A stretch of DNA of 64,000 bases from Fimbriimonadaceae bacterium (GTDB taxonomy: Bacteria; Armatimonadota; Fimbriimonadia; Fimbriimonadales; Fimbriimonadaceae): assembly GCA_019454105.1 (NCBI GenBank), contig CP075364.1, positions 2,111,362 through 2,175,361 of the forward strand, read 5' to 3'. The first letter of the stretch is position 1. Each line of letters opens with the position of its first letter. The notes under the pieces were generated by a model, which was not told the DNA's origin, did no database searches, and was given only the letters and a program-made list of their open reading frames with translations. Made by a program: the position numbers and the translations under genes. Of the stretch, positions 25,391 through 35,165 are shown piece by piece.

Positions 25391-26701
25391 ATGGAAGCGG
25401 GCCCCAAGAAGGTCAAGATCGTGACCCTCGGGTGCGCCAAGAACGATGTCGACAGTGAAGAGATCGCCGGCGTCCTCCAGAAGTCGGGTTACCAGGTTAG
25501 CGTCGACGCCGAGACCGATGTCACGGTTGTGAACACGTGCGGCTTCCTTGAGGCGTCCAAACAGGAGTCGATCGCTGCGATCCGAAAGGCCGTCGCCGAA
25601 AAGGGCGTGGGCCGCGTCATTGTCGCCGGTTGCCTGTCCCAGAGGCTAGGGGCCGAACTCGAAAAGCTGGCCCCGGGGGCAGACGCCTATGTCGGGGTCG
25701 GACAGATGGGCCGGTTCGATGAGATCGTCGATGGATTGGGCCATACCCCGCTGATCGACCTTTCACCCCCGCACCATCGCTGGGCCGACGTCAAGACTCG
25801 AGCCCGTTCCGGCCACCCTTGGAGCGCCTACCTGAAGGTGAGCGAGGGTTGCGACCACCGGTGCACCTTCTGCACCATCCCCAGTTTCCGCGGGGCCCAT
25901 CAAAGCAAGCCACTCGAGCGGATCCTTGACGAAGCGAGACAACTCACTTCGACTGGGGCCAAAGAGCTGAACCTGGTCGCTCAGGACGTGACCCAGTACG
26001 GCTACGACCTCTACCGGGAGTTCTCCTTGCCCAAGCTCCTCCGTTCCTTAAACGAGGTTGAAGGCGTCGAGTGGATCCGCCTTCTGTACTTCTATCCAAA
26101 CCGCCTCACCGACGAAGTGATCGAGGCAATGGCTGCGCTCGACAAAGTGCTTGAGTACATCGACATCCCGTTGCAGCACGTGCACCCGGACACCCTTCGC
26201 CGGATGAAGCGGCCCTGGGACGGCGAACGGTACTTGAAGCTGTTCGAACGGGTCAGGGCGGCCATGCCGCACGCTGCGATCCGGACGACCTTCATCGTCG
26301 GGTTCCCGGGCGAAGACGAGGGCGAGTTTCAAGCCTTGCTCGACTTTGTCCGCGACGCCAAACTCGACCGCGTCGGCGCCTTCACCTACAGCCGCGAACC
26401 AGGCACCCCGGCCCACGAAATGCCCGATCAGGTGCCCTTCCGGGTCAAACGGGAGCGGTACGACCGTCTGATGCGGCTCCAGCGGTCGGTCTCGATGCAG
26501 AAGAACAAGGGATTCCTGGGGCGAACCCTTGACGTCTTGATCGAGGAGAAAACTCAGAACGGGGGGCGTGGGCGATCCTACCGCGACGCTCCCGAGATCG
26601 ACGGCACTGTGGAAGTCGGCGGGGCTGCAGAACCTGGCTCGATCGTCAAGATCCAGGTCACTGGGTTTACCGAGCACGACCTTTCGGGAACCGTCGCCTA
26701 G
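25391..26701 (+). CDS. rimO: Ribosomal protein S12 methylthiotransferase RimO
   Basis: A 436-residue radical SAM methylthiotransferase. The N-terminal MTTase domain carries TLGCAKNDVDSE and VVNTCGFLE cysteines, the radical SAM centre is EGCDHRCTFCTIPSFRG, and a TRAM domain closes the protein. The LGCAKNDVDSE and FRG motifs indicate RimO rather than MiaB. The ATG at 25391 is chosen because the earlier ATG at 25382 lies within the -10 element. The stop overlaps pstA's stop by CTAG. Confidence 0.95.
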   Translation: MEAGPKKVKIVTLGCAKNDVDSEEIAGVLQKSGYQVSVDAETDVTVVNTCGFLEASKQESIAAIRKAVAEKGVGRVIVAGCLSQRLGAELEKLAPGADAYVGVGQMGRFDEIVDGLGHTPLIDLSPPHHRWADVKTRARSGHPWSAYLKVSEGCDHRCTFCTIPSFRGAHQSKPLERILDEARQLTSTGAKELNLVAQDVTQYGYDLYREFSLPKLLRSLNEVEGVEWIRLLYFYPNRLTDEVIEAMAALDKVLEYIDIPLQHVHPDTLRRMKRPWDGERYLKLFERVRAAMPHAAIRTTFIVGFPGEDEGEFQALLDFVRDAKLDRVGAFTYSREPGTPAHEMPDQVPFRVKRERYDRLMRLQRSVSMQKNKGFLGRTLDVLIEEKTQNGGRGRSYRDAPEIDGTVEVGGAAEPGSIVKIQVTGFTEHDLSGTVA

Positions 26702-27573
26702 GCACGTTTCTGGCTTCGCGCCCTGATCAGGACAGCCACCAAGTTCAACGTGATCAGTATCGCGAGGAGAACGATGATCGCGGCCGCTGCGGCCTGATGA
26801 AACCCACTCTGGGGGCGTGACGACCAGTCGAAGATCTGAATCGGCAGGACCGTGAACTTTGACGACAGATTTTCCGGCACGGTCGCGATGAACGCCACCG
26901 CCCCGATCGTGATCAAAGGCGCTGTCTCGCCGATGGCCCGGGAAAGGCTCAGGATCACACCTGTGACGATGCCGGACATGGCGTTCGGAAGGCTCTGGGT
27001 CCGCACCATCTGCCACTTGGTCGATCCGAGCGCCAACGCCCCATGACGGTAGCTGTCGGGAACGGCACGGATCGACTCCTGGGCGACCACGATGATGGTC
27101 GGCAAGACGAGCAACGAGAGAGTCAGCGCCCCGGCAATGATCGAGCGGTCCATGGCGAAGAACCGGACGAACACCGCGAGCCCGAGCAAGCCATAGATGA
27201 TCGACGGCACACCCGCCAAGTTGTTGATGTTGACTTGGATGAACGACGTCAAGGGGTTGTTCTTCGGGCTGAACTCCTCGATGTAGACGGCGGCCGCGAT
27301 CCCGACCGGCACCGCGATCGCGGCCGTGATCAAGATGATCCAGATGCTCCCCATCATCGCCGCCTTGATCCCGGCCGCTTCGGGCCGCCGCGAGCTGAAG
27401 TTCTGAAAGAACTCCGGGTTCAGCCTCGGGAGACCGTCTTGCAAAATGGAGAAGAGCAAGTACACCAACACGACGCACGACGCGACGACCGAGAGGAGGC
27501 ACACGACTCGGAACGCCTTGTCGGCCGCCTTCCGGCGTCTCGCTAACGGGCTGGTCTGGATCGAGAGGGCCAT
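26698..27573 (-). CDS. pstA: Phosphate ABC transporter permease PstA
   Basis: A 291-residue permease with six helices. Family markers are VYIEEFSPKN, GVPSIIYGLLGL and the EAA-type loop YRHGALALGSTKWQMVRTQ. It pairs with PstC in high-affinity phosphate uptake. The start overlaps the pstC stop. pstB and phoU do not follow; rimO converges here. Confidence 0.95.
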   Translation of the reverse strand: MALSIQTSPLARRRKAADKAFRVVCLLSVVASCVVLVYLLFSILQDGLPRLNPEFFQNFSSRRPEAAGIKAAMMGSIWIILITAAIAVPVGIAAAVYIEEFSPKNNPLTSFIQVNINNLAGVPSIIYGLLGLAVFVRFFAMDRSIIAGALTLSLLVLPTIIVVAQESIRAVPDSYRHGALALGSTKWQMVRTQSLPNAMSGIVTGVILSLSRAIGETAPLITIGAVAFIATVPENLSSKFTVLPIQIFDWSSRPQSGFHQAAAAAIIVLLAILITLNLVAVLIRARSQKRA

Positions 27574-28451
27574 CAGTTGTACGCGAGCCGGTACCGGCGG
27601 ACGATCCTCCTTGCGAGAATATTGAGGAACAGTGTGATGGTGAACAAGGTCGCGGCGACCGCGAAGAGCGTCAGGTAGGCCACACTTCCCGCTGGCGTGT
27701 CGCCCTTCGAGATCTGCACGATGTAGGCGGTCATCGTGGCGATGCTCTCGCCAAAGTTCAGCGTCATCTTCGGGGTCTGGCCGGCGGCGAGGGTCACGGC
27801 CATCGTCTCGCCGATCGCGCGCGAGACCGCCAGGATGAACGAAGCCATGATCCCTGAAAGCGCCGCCGGGATCAGGATCTTTCGTACGACTTCAAAGGAG
27901 GTCGAACCCATCGCGAGACCACCTTCTCGCAACGAGCGGGGCACCGCGGCCAAAGCGTCGTCGCACAATGACGTGACCAAAGGCAAGATCATCACACCGA
28001 CCACGATCGCGCCCGACGCCGCGTTGAAGACTTCGACCGATGGGAAGAAATGACGGATGAGCGGCGTCACGTGGAAGAGCGCGAAGAACCCATAGACCAC
28101 GGTCGGTATCCCCGCCAGGATCTCAAGGATCGGCTTGAGGATGTTCCTCGCCGTCGCCGAGGCGTATTGGCTCAGATAGACGGCGCTCGCCAAGCCCAGT
28201 GGCAGGGCGATCACGCTCGCGCCGACCGTGATCATCAGCGTGCCGTTCACCAAAGGCAAAATCCCGAACTCAGGGTTCGCGAAAGTCGGCGACCATCGGG
28301 TGCCCGCAAAGAACTCCCACGGAGTGACCCCGGACTTGACGAAGAACGCGACCGTCTCGATCCCAAGGATCCAGATGATCGCGGCGGTGGTCACGATCGA
28401 GACCGCGGCGCAAAGGAAACAGAGAAATCCAGTGACGCCCTCTTGAACCAC
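27573..28451 (-). CDS. pstC: Phosphate ABC transporter permease PstC
   Basis: A 292-residue permease with six helices; EAA loop REGGLAMGSTSFEVVRKI and GIPTVVYGFFALF are diagnostic. The start marked is a GTG giving MVQEGVTGF. The frame stays open upstream to a CTG that overlaps the pstS stop (CTGA) and would add a basic cytoplasmic N-terminus (RFHKRV), usual for PstC; the true start may lie there. Confidence 0.93.
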   Translation of the reverse strand: MVQEGVTGFLCFLCAAVSIVTTAAIIWILGIETVAFFVKSGVTPWEFFAGTRWSPTFANPEFGILPLVNGTLMITVGASVIALPLGLASAVYLSQYASATARNILKPILEILAGIPTVVYGFFALFHVTPLIRHFFPSVEVFNAASGAIVVGVMILPLVTSLCDDALAAVPRSLREGGLAMGSTSFEVVRKILIPAALSGIMASFILAVSRAIGETMAVTLAAGQTPKMTLNFGESIATMTAYIVQISKGDTPAGSVAYLTLFAVAATLFTITLFLNILARRIVRRYRLAYN

Positions 28452-28519
28452 GAGGGCGGTGACCCTCTTGTGAAAACGCTGAGGCTTCAGCGCCTCCTGG
28501 CCTGCCGCCGCGCCCGGAC

Positions 28520-29566
28520 TCAGCCGCCCGTCTCCCTCTTCAAGATCTCGGCGATTCCGAGGCCCACCTCAGCCCCCTTGAACAAAGAACCGGTCTTTCG
28601 CTCATCAAAGTGCTTCTTCACGACGTCCAGAACCTCCTTGGGCAAGGGAATGAACTTGGCCTCTTCGACTAGCTGAGAGCCATTGGCGAAAAAGTACTCC
28701 ATGAAGGCCCCGACCACCTTGTTGGTCTCCATGGCCTTGGTGCTGACGTAGATCAGCAACGGTCGGGAGAGCGGCTGATACGTCGCCCCGACCACCGACC
28801 GGACGCTCGGGGCGACCGGGCCTGACCCATTGTCAATGGCGACCGCTTTCAGGTCGTCTTGGTTCTCTTCATAGTATCCGAACCCAAAGTAGCCCAGAGC
28901 CCCCTTGTCGCCCTTCACGCCTTGAATGAGGACGTTGTCGTCCTCGCTGGCTTGATAGTCGGTGCGACTCGCCTTCTCCTTTCCTACGATCGCCAATGTG
29001 AAGTAGTCGAACGTGCCGGAATCGGTGCCGGCGCCGTAGAGCTTGAGCGGAACGTCAGGGAAGCCGGGCCGCACGTCCTTCCAATTGTTGATCTTCGAGC
29101 CCGGCTCCCAGATCTTCTTGAGCTCGGCCACAGTGAGATGGTCGACCCAGTTGTTCTCCTTGTTGACCACGACCGTCAAGCCGTCAAGGGCGACTGGCAG
29201 CTCAATGAAGTCGATCCCATTGGCCTTGGCTTTGTCGATCTCCTCTTGCTTGATCGGTCGGGACGCCATCGAAATGTCGATCTCCCCCGCGTCGAACTTC
29301 TTGAATCCGCCTCCGGTTCCCGAAGTACCGACCGTCACTCTGGAGTCAGGATGGGTCTTGGAGAACTCCTCGGCAACGGCGGCCAGGATCGGCGTGACCG
29401 TGCTGCTGCCATCGATGGTCAGGGAGCCCGATACCCCGCCCGACTTCGAGCCGGTCTCCTTCGATCCGGAGTCGCCGCTCTCGGACGTCGGCCCGCAACC
29501 AACGAGGCAAGCGGCCAAGGCCGAGCCGACCAACAGCGTCAGAATCCCAACTGTGCGTGAACTCAT
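28520..29566 (-). CDS. pstS: Phosphate-binding lipoprotein PstS
   Basis: A 348-residue periplasmic phosphate binder. The signal peptide ends in lipobox LVGC. The phosphate site is formed by IDGSSTVTPI, VGTSGTGGGFKKF and GAGTDSGTFDYF. The ATG at 29566 is preferred over the TTG at 29575. An AT-rich direct repeat and a TACTGT hexamer lie just upstream, so it is likely phosphate-regulated. Confidence 0.95.
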   Translation of the reverse strand: MSSRTVGILTLLVGSALAACLVGCGPTSESGDSGSKETGSKSGGVSGSLTIDGSSTVTPILAAVAEEFSKTHPDSRVTVGTSGTGGGFKKFDAGEIDISMASRPIKQEEIDKAKANGIDFIELPVALDGLTVVVNKENNWVDHLTVAELKKIWEPGSKINNWKDVRPGFPDVPLKLYGAGTDSGTFDYFTLAIVGKEKASRTDYQASEDDNVLIQGVKGDKGALGYFGFGYYEENQDDLKAVAIDNGSGPVAPSVRSVVGATYQPLSRPLLIYVSTKAMETNKVVGAFMEYFFANGSQLVEEAKFIPLPKEVLDVVKKHFDERKTGSLFKGAEVGLGIAEILKRETGG

Positions 29567-29575
29567 CTCTTCCAA

Positions 29576-29608
29576 ACAGTATTCCGCACTCGTTAACGGT
29601 TTATTAAA
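29576..29608 (-). promoter_or_regulatory. pstS promoter with possible Pho-box-like direct repeat
   Basis: On the minus strand TACTGT (29581-29576) ends 9 bases before the pstS ATG. Upstream, TTTAAT and TTAACG are spaced 12 bases apart (starts at 29608 and 29596) in an AT-rich island unusual for this window. A PhoB/PhoP site is plausible but unproven. Confidence 0.35.
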
Positions 29609-29936
29609 GATTGGGACGCTCGATCACTGCCATGGCCACGGCCGTCCCTCGTTCGTGGCTGATGCTGACGTGCACCCTGAGGCCGGGCGAGTCGGAAAGA
29701 GAAGCAACCGGGGCGCCGAGCGCGCCGGTCGTCACTTCAATGACCTGGAATGACACGGGACGGCCCAAGGCCTTGATGACGGCTTCTTTGGCCGCCCAAC
29801 GGCCCGCGACCCATTCCGCCTCCTTGATCTCCGACCGCTCAGTTGGGGTCAAGAGTCTCTCCAAGAACCGCTCGCGGCGCATCGCTTTGGCGATCCTCTC
29901 GACCGAAACAATATCGATCCCGACACCAGCGATCAT
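29604..29936 (-). CDS. acpS: Holo-[acyl-carrier-protein] synthase
   Basis: A 110-residue phosphopantetheinyl transferase that activates ACP. GVGIDIVSVERI near the N-terminus and RWAAKEAVIKALG carry the Mg-binding Asp and Glu; HVSISHERG is the C-terminal family motif. The start overlaps the stop of the HdrD-like gene (ATGA). Confidence 0.95.
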   Translation of the reverse strand: MIAGVGIDIVSVERIAKAMRRERFLERLLTPTERSEIKEAEWVAGRWAAKEAVIKALGRPVSFQVIEVTTGALGAPVASLSDSPGLRVHVSISHERGTAVAMAVIERPNL

Positions 29937-31999
29937 GGAGACGGATTGGCCTCTTCCAATAGCTCGGCGACGTCGACCAAGCTCACCCTGTCATCTTTCA
30001 GGCTCGCCCCCAACATGATCCGGCAGAATGGACAAGCCACCGCGATCTTCTCCGCTCCCGTGTCGGTCAGCTGCTTGAGGCGACGCTCGCTCGGCCGTTT
30101 GCCGATCTCTTCGTCCATCCACATCCTGCCTCCTCCCGCGCCGCAACAAAGCGTCTTGGCAGCGTGGGCCTTGGGCTCGACCAGTGCCCGGTTCGGACTG
30201 GGGTCGGCCTTCAGCGCGTGGACCAGGCCAGGATCCTCTGTGTTGTGGCGGGACTCCTCGCCCAACAGTCCCCTTTGCGCGTCGCTCTCGCCGTTGACCC
30301 GGGAAAGATAACAAGGATCATGGAGCGTGACCGACCCTGGGGCCGGGGTGGCAGCGCGCAAACGCCCCTCTTGCACCATCTGGTTGAGCAACTGCGTGTG
30401 ATGGAACACTTCAAGACTCCCGCCAAAGTCTCCGTACTCGTTCTTGAAGGTGTTGAAGCAGTGGGGGCACGCGGTGACGACCTTCTTCACGTTGTATCTG
30501 TCGAAAACACCGACGTTCTTGGTCGCCTGCTCCTGGAACAAAAACTCGTCGCCCGTGCGGCGAACCGGGTCGCCGGTACACGCCTCTTCATTGCCAAGAC
30601 ACGCGAAGCTGACACCTGCTTGCTTCAAGAGTCGAGCGACCGCCTTCGTGGTCTTGACCGCCGCCGGATCGGTCGCCCCCGCGCACCCGACCCAGAACAA
30701 GTATTCAAACTCGGCACCGTCGCGGCAGAGCGGGATCTCAAGGCCCTTCATCCAGTCCTCGCGGCTGGATGAGGCCGCTCCCCAAGCGTGGCCGGTCGAT
30801 CCGACCTGTCGCAGCATCACAGCGCCCGTTCCTGCAAACCGGCCCTCGGCGACCAAGTTGCGGCGCGAGTCGACAATGATGTCCACGTGCCGAATGAGGA
30901 CCGGGCACGCCTCGACGCAGGCGTTGCACGTCGTGCAAGCCCAAAGCGCCTCCTCGGAGACCGCCTCTGCCACGGGCACCCCGGACTTGGCGGCACCGAA
31001 GACGTCGGCCACAACCTGCTTCGGATTCAGGACCTTCCCAACGTTGTAAGCAGGACAGACCTCGGTACACCTCCCACAAGACATGCAGGCGTCCAGTGAA
31101 AGGAGATGCCACCTCGAGTACTCATCGGCCCGGCTCACCCCGATCTGGCCCGTCTTCTCGACCTCTTCCATCGAGATCGGCTTCAAGGCGCCCATCGGCT
31201 GGTCTGGCGCCCCGGAGGCGGTCAGCGTCGCCGTTACGATGTGCTTGATCCGCATGTTCGGCAAGTACACGAAAAACCCAGCGACGAGCAGGGAATGGAA
31301 CCACCAGACTCCGATGTAAACCGCCGGAGTCACGCCCGGCATGAGCCCTGCGACGGCGTTCCCAACTGGGGACGCCCAATCCCAGGGCTTGGGATCCGCC
31401 GAAATGCGGGCCCCCTCCAGCACGTACCCGGTGATACCAAGGGCCAAAAGCAAGGCCAGCGTCCAATAGTCGCTCGGTTCGTGCGACAACGGGTTCTTGG
31501 TGAAGGCGGGCTTGCCCGTGTCCGAGTCGACCCTGGCTTGACCATGGGCGCGCACCAGGCTCCAACGGCGCCAAAGAGCCCATCCGACACCGACCACGAA
31601 GAACAGACCGAGGATGTCGAAGACGGTCTCATAGACCAAGTAGTACGTGCCCCGATGGAAGTTGGGGATTCCGAGCAAAGGGCCATAGCTCGCGATGGCG
31701 AGGAGGGTCGTCGCCAAGAAGAGCGACAAAAACCCGTAAAAGATCATCAGGTGCATCGGCGCCCCGTCTTTGGGACGACTGCCCTGCACCTTGCGTTGGC
31801 CAAGAACGTACTTGACCACGCCGCCAAAGTAGTCCGGCTTCCAATCGATCGGCCGGCCCTTCATCCAGACCCGTGCCCGTGCCCAGAACTGCCACACCAT
31901 GGCGGCGAGGCTCAGGGCCATCAGGCCATAAAATGCGGCCTTCCAGGCCGGACCCTCCATGAAGAGGAACTCGGTACGGGTCGGTTCCACCGTCGCCAC
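29933..31999 (-). CDS. HdrD/NarI-like membrane Fe-S oxidoreductase
   Basis: A 688-residue fusion. The N-terminal part has about five to six helices with His residues, like a NarI/heme b subunit. It is followed by two [4Fe-4S] ferredoxin motifs (CMSCGRCTEVCP and CTTCNACVEACP), then two CCG-type cysteine-rich domains (CPHCFNTF, LHDPCYLSR and TLCCGAGGGRMWM). Such proteins pass electrons between membrane quinone and a partner dehydrogenase, for example ETF or an acyl-CoA system. The start is GTG 31999; its overlap with acpS suggests one transcript. Confidence 0.9.
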   Translation of the reverse strand: MATVEPTRTEFLFMEGPAWKAAFYGLMALSLAAMVWQFWARARVWMKGRPIDWKPDYFGGVVKYVLGQRKVQGSRPKDGAPMHLMIFYGFLSLFLATTLLAIASYGPLLGIPNFHRGTYYLVYETVFDILGLFFVVGVGWALWRRWSLVRAHGQARVDSDTGKPAFTKNPLSHEPSDYWTLALLLALGITGYVLEGARISADPKPWDWASPVGNAVAGLMPGVTPAVYIGVWWFHSLLVAGFFVYLPNMRIKHIVTATLTASGAPDQPMGALKPISMEEVEKTGQIGVSRADEYSRWHLLSLDACMSCGRCTEVCPAYNVGKVLNPKQVVADVFGAAKSGVPVAEAVSEEALWACTTCNACVEACPVLIRHVDIIVDSRRNLVAEGRFAGTGAVMLRQVGSTGHAWGAASSSREDWMKGLEIPLCRDGAEFEYLFWVGCAGATDPAAVKTTKAVARLLKQAGVSFACLGNEEACTGDPVRRTGDEFLFQEQATKNVGVFDRYNVKKVVTACPHCFNTFKNEYGDFGGSLEVFHHTQLLNQMVQEGRLRAATPAPGSVTLHDPCYLSRVNGESDAQRGLLGEESRHNTEDPGLVHALKADPSPNRALVEPKAHAAKTLCCGAGGGRMWMDEEIGKRPSERRLKQLTDTGAEKIAVACPFCRIMLGASLKDDRVSLVDVAELLEEANPSP

Positions 32000-32038
32000 A
32001 ATACTCGGACCCAGGCGGACGGTGCCTATTGGGCTCGG

Positions 32039-32737
32039 TTAAACGAGGCGCAACTTCGGACGCGCCCCGACGGAGAATCTTTGGGCCACATCGAGAAGCG
32101 GCGCGATCTCGATCTTGGACCGATGGGCCGTTAACCAGTCGATCAGAGACTGGTGGGCCGACGGATCGACCGTCTCAAAAGAAAGAACGACCCAATCAGG
32201 ATCGTCGAAGGCTCTCTCCAGCACCTTCGTCACTCCGAGGATGTTGTCAGCGGGCACCGGCACGACCCGGAGCCTGAGAAGATCAGGCGACCGAAGGTCG
32301 TTGCGCCCGGTCTCACCGGACCGGCACACGGCACACCGCTTCTCAACGACCGGGCGATAGTCCTCGTAGTCGGCGCACCTTGGCTCGCCCAACGGATAGG
32401 CAAAGCTCGTCGGGCCCTGCGACGGGAACAACTCCGCCAGTAAGCGTCCGCATTCTTCTATGTCGTCGGCTATCATTTCTGGCGTCCACGCGGGCAACGA
32501 GCCGTCCGGCAGTGCCGCCGCAACCAAACACCCGTTCCCAATTTCGTGTCCGGCCGCCTGCGCGGCCCGCCAAGTCTGGATCGAATCGAGCATCAGGGCC
32601 GGCTCGGCATAGAAAGTCGCCTTGAGGCCAGCCGCCTCAAGTTGCGGAAAAACGACCGACCCGTGCTCGGTCAGGGTGCCGTCATAGGTAAGCGAGACGA
32701 CCCCTTTGTCCTCTCGGGAGCGACGCCCTGTCGCCAT
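32039..32737 (-). CDS. NodB-like polysaccharide deacetylase fold, degenerate metal site
   Basis: A 232-residue protein with the CE4/NodB plan (VVSLTYDGTLTEHG near residue 14, LKATFYAEP, GHEIGNG at 63-69). CE4 enzymes usually have DD in the first motif and HxxxH after GHEIGN; here there is a single Asp in YDG and no His after GHEIGN. Zinc binding is therefore doubtful. TATCAC ends 6 bases before the ATG. Confidence 0.7.
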   Translation of the reverse strand: MATGRRSREDKGVVSLTYDGTLTEHGSVVFPQLEAAGLKATFYAEPALMLDSIQTWRAAQAAGHEIGNGCLVAAALPDGSLPAWTPEMIADDIEECGRLLAELFPSQGPTSFAYPLGEPRCADYEDYRPVVEKRCAVCRSGETGRNDLRSPDLLRLRVVPVPADNILGVTKVLERAFDDPDWVVLSFETVDPSAHQSLIDWLTAHRSKIEIAPLLDVAQRFSVGARPKLRLV

Positions 32738-32771
32738 ATGCTAGTGATACTCCGGACACGGGCCAAATGGT

Positions 32772-33245
32772 TCAGCTTTTAGGCAGTTCCCTCGTAAAAA
32801 CGACAGTCTCCCCTTCAGAATCGTCCGGTTCGAGCCGCAAACCGCCTTCACCGTCCTTTCTCAACTGGAGCTTCTTGTCGAACCACCTCAAGTCGGACTC
32901 GACATCGTCAATCCGGTTGCGGTCGGCGAGGAGTTGCTGGCGCGTCATCCCGAAGACCCGCTCGACAATCAGTGTCAAGCCGGACTCGTCTTCCTCGACT
33001 TTGCCTTGCAACACCCGGCCACGAGCTTCGAGGAGGAATTGACGGTCCTCGGTGATTTGAAGCTTGTAGCCTCCCAAGGCGTCGGCCAAAGCGTCCGACG
33101 TGACCGTCTGGGACGGCTTCGAGCCGTCCGCCGGCAATCGACCGACAAAAGAACCGCTCCATGGATCCTGCGTTTCCGAGTTCGTCGGGCCAGAAGGAGC
33201 GCATCCCCAAGCGAGACAGACCACAGCGATGAAAGTTGCCCGCAT
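32772..33245 (-). CDS. Predicted lipoprotein, 157 aa
   Basis: MRATFIAVVCLAWGC is a lipoprotein signal peptide (lipobox LAWGC). The mature part (GGYKLQITEDRQFLLEARG, then a short charged tail) resembles many small secreted proteins of unknown function. It is downstream of queE in the same direction, 18 bases apart. Confidence 0.6.
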   Translation of the reverse strand: MRATFIAVVCLAWGCAPSGPTNSETQDPWSGSFVGRLPADGSKPSQTVTSDALADALGGYKLQITEDRQFLLEARGRVLQGKVEEDESGLTLIVERVFGMTRQQLLADRNRIDDVESDLRWFDKKLQLRKDGEGGLRLEPDDSEGETVVFTRELPKS

Positions 33246-33263
33246 CCCTTTATTGAACCCGGA

Positions 33264-33956
33264 TTAGGTTCCCCTCGTGTTGCCGAAGAGCGTCACGTGG
33301 TAGCGCGGCGTCAGCCGCCAGCCAAGCTCAGCCACTCGGGGCAACAAGGCTCTTTCTCGGGCGACCAGCACGTCGGTGTCGGTACCCTCCGCCATCACGA
33401 AAATTCTTTCTGGCGAAACTTTGGGCAATGATGCGACCAGTTCGGCCGCCTCGGTAAGTTCGTCAACTTCGAGATCGGGGTTGACGACAAACTTGAGTTG
33501 GCAATGGTGCCTCGCCAGGAGCTTGTGAAGCGGCCCACGGTCAAGGCGGGTCGCCTCGTGACGTTGACGCCACTCGCCGTCCGGCGTTGAACCCGAGAGC
33601 TTCGGGCTCACCGACATGAGGTCGCACTCCAGATCGCGGTAGAGCGTCCCGGCCGTCTCGATGGTCACGACTCGGCCAGCCTTCTGGAGGGCCGCGACCA
33701 GATCTTCGACTGGATCGAACAGCATCGGCTCTCCGCCCGTCACCACGACGTGACTGACCGGGCTCGCCAACGCTTGGGAAAGAACCTCGTCGACGCGGCA
33801 CACCGGCCCCTCAGGACTCCAACTGGCGTAAGGCGTGTCACACCAAGAGCACCGCAAATTACAGCCACTCAGGCGGACGAAGACGGAGGGAACCCCCAGC
33901 CAAAATCCCTCGCCTTGGACGCTGGTAAAAACCTCGGCGACCCGGAGCTTTCCCAC
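33264..33956 (-). CDS. queE: 7-carboxy-7-deazaguanine synthase
   Basis: A 230-residue radical SAM enzyme of queuosine/7-deazaguanine synthesis. VQGEGFWLGVPSVFVRLSGC is followed by NLRCSWCDT (CxxxCxxC) and VVTGGEPML. QueC, QueD and QueF are not adjacent. The coiled-coil gene follows upstream with an 8-base gap. Confidence 0.93.
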   Translation of the reverse strand: MGKLRVAEVFTSVQGEGFWLGVPSVFVRLSGCNLRCSWCDTPYASWSPEGPVCRVDEVLSQALASPVSHVVVTGGEPMLFDPVEDLVAALQKAGRVVTIETAGTLYRDLECDLMSVSPKLSGSTPDGEWRQRHEATRLDRGPLHKLLARHHCQLKFVVNPDLEVDELTEAAELVASLPKVSPERIFVMAEGTDTDVLVARERALLPRVAELGWRLTPRYHVTLFGNTRGT

Positions 33957-33964
33957 TGGAGTGG

Positions 33965-34543
33965 TCAGAGCGCCTTGACTTTCTCGCGGAGCGGCTGGGC
34001 AGCGAGGGCTGTCTCGGACTCCGACAGGTGAGTCTTGCCGCGCTCCACCTGGGCCAGAACCTTGCCAACGGTAGCTTCCAACTGGGTCATGACTTCAAGC
34101 GCGTAGCGATCCGCCCCACGCCGCATTTGGTTGCTCTCCCGTTCCGCCGAGTTTCGCACCTCGTCGGCCTGCGCTTTGGCGAGCTTCAAGATCTCACTGT
34201 CGGCGATCATCTGCTCTTGGGCCAGCCTCGCTTGCTCGACGATCCGCTCAGCCTCGGCCTTGGCCTCAGCGATTGTCCGATCGGCCTGCACCTTGGCCTG
34301 GTCCACCGTGACGACGGCCTCTTCGTTCGCCGATTCGAGGATCCGCTCGGTGGCGCGGGCGATCGACGCCGCATCCTTGACCTCCCGAGGAAGGGAGGCG
34401 CGGACCTTCTCGATCTGCATCACCATTTCTTCAGCGTTGTAGCCAAAGGCGATGCCCGCAAAGGTCTTGGGCTTGGCCGCCAGTTGCCGAAGATTGTCCA
34501 GCAACCGGAGGACGTCCAGAGTCGAGTCGCGTTGGTTCGACAT
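33965..34543 (-). CDS. Coiled-coil protein, ATP synthase b-subunit/DivIVA-like
   Basis: A 192-residue highly charged helical protein. A long coiled coil of Ala/Glu/Arg heptads spans about residues 65-185. Proteins like this are often found near coaD and are annotated as ATP-synthase-b-like or DivIVA-like; no function is established. Confidence 0.65.
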   Translation of the reverse strand: MSNQRDSTLDVLRLLDNLRQLAAKPKTFAGIAFGYNAEEMVMQIEKVRASLPREVKDAASIARATERILESANEEAVVTVDQAKVQADRTIAEAKAEAERIVEQARLAQEQMIADSEILKLAKAQADEVRNSAERESNQMRRGADRYALEVMTQLEATVGKVLAQVERGKTHLSESETALAAQPLREKVKAL

Positions 34544-34608
34544 GTCGGCCTCGTGGGTCTTATTCTTATTCTACTCGGTCAAGCGGCTCCGACCGGTTCG
34601 TCCGACCC

Positions 34609-35103
34609 CTAGCGAGCTTGCCGGGCTCGCGAGGCTTCGCGCACCATGGCCTCGACGACGGGCGGGACGAACGACGACGTGTCGCCCCCCAGTCGGGCCA
34701 CTTCTCGCACCACTGAAGACGCCAGGAAGGAGTGCTCGTCCCGGGACATGAGGAACAGGGTCTCGATCCCAGGCCGAAGGCGACGGTTCGCCATCGCCAC
34801 CCTGAACTCATACTCAAAGTCGCTCACCGCCCGGAGCCCACGAACGATGACTTGGCACCCCTGAGCCTCGGCAAAGTCGACCAAGAGCCCGTCAAAACTT
34901 GAGACTTGGACGTTCTTGAGTCCGGCCATGCACTCGGTCAACGACTCGATCCGGTGGGCCACGCTCAAAAACGGTTGCTTGTCGGAGTTCGTACCCACGG
35001 CCACGATCAACTCGTCGAACAGTCCACTGGCCCTCTCGGCTATGTCCAAGTGCCCGAACGTCGGTGGGTCGAAAGAACCTGGGTAAATCGCTCGTTGGGC
35101 CAT
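34609..35103 (-). CDS. coaD: Phosphopantetheine adenylyltransferase
   Basis: A 164-residue PPAT of coenzyme A synthesis. The nucleotidyl transferase signature YPGSFDPPTFGHLD and the C-terminal SSSxVRE-like SSVVREVA are intact. The ATG at 35103 gives MAQRAIYPGSFDP, as in the family; the ATG-like start at 35139 would be too long. TACAAT (35114-35119, complement) ends 10 bases before it. Confidence 0.95.
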   Translation of the reverse strand: MAQRAIYPGSFDPPTFGHLDIAERASGLFDELIVAVGTNSDKQPFLSVAHRIESLTECMAGLKNVQVSSFDGLLVDFAEAQGCQVIVRGLRAVSDFEYEFRVAMANRRLRPGIETLFLMSRDEHSFLASSVVREVARLGGDTSSFVPPVVEAMVREASRARQAR

Positions 35104-35165
35104 GAATGGCACGATTGTAGCCGCGTCAGCCGAGACCACATCTCGGCTCGAACGTCAACACATCC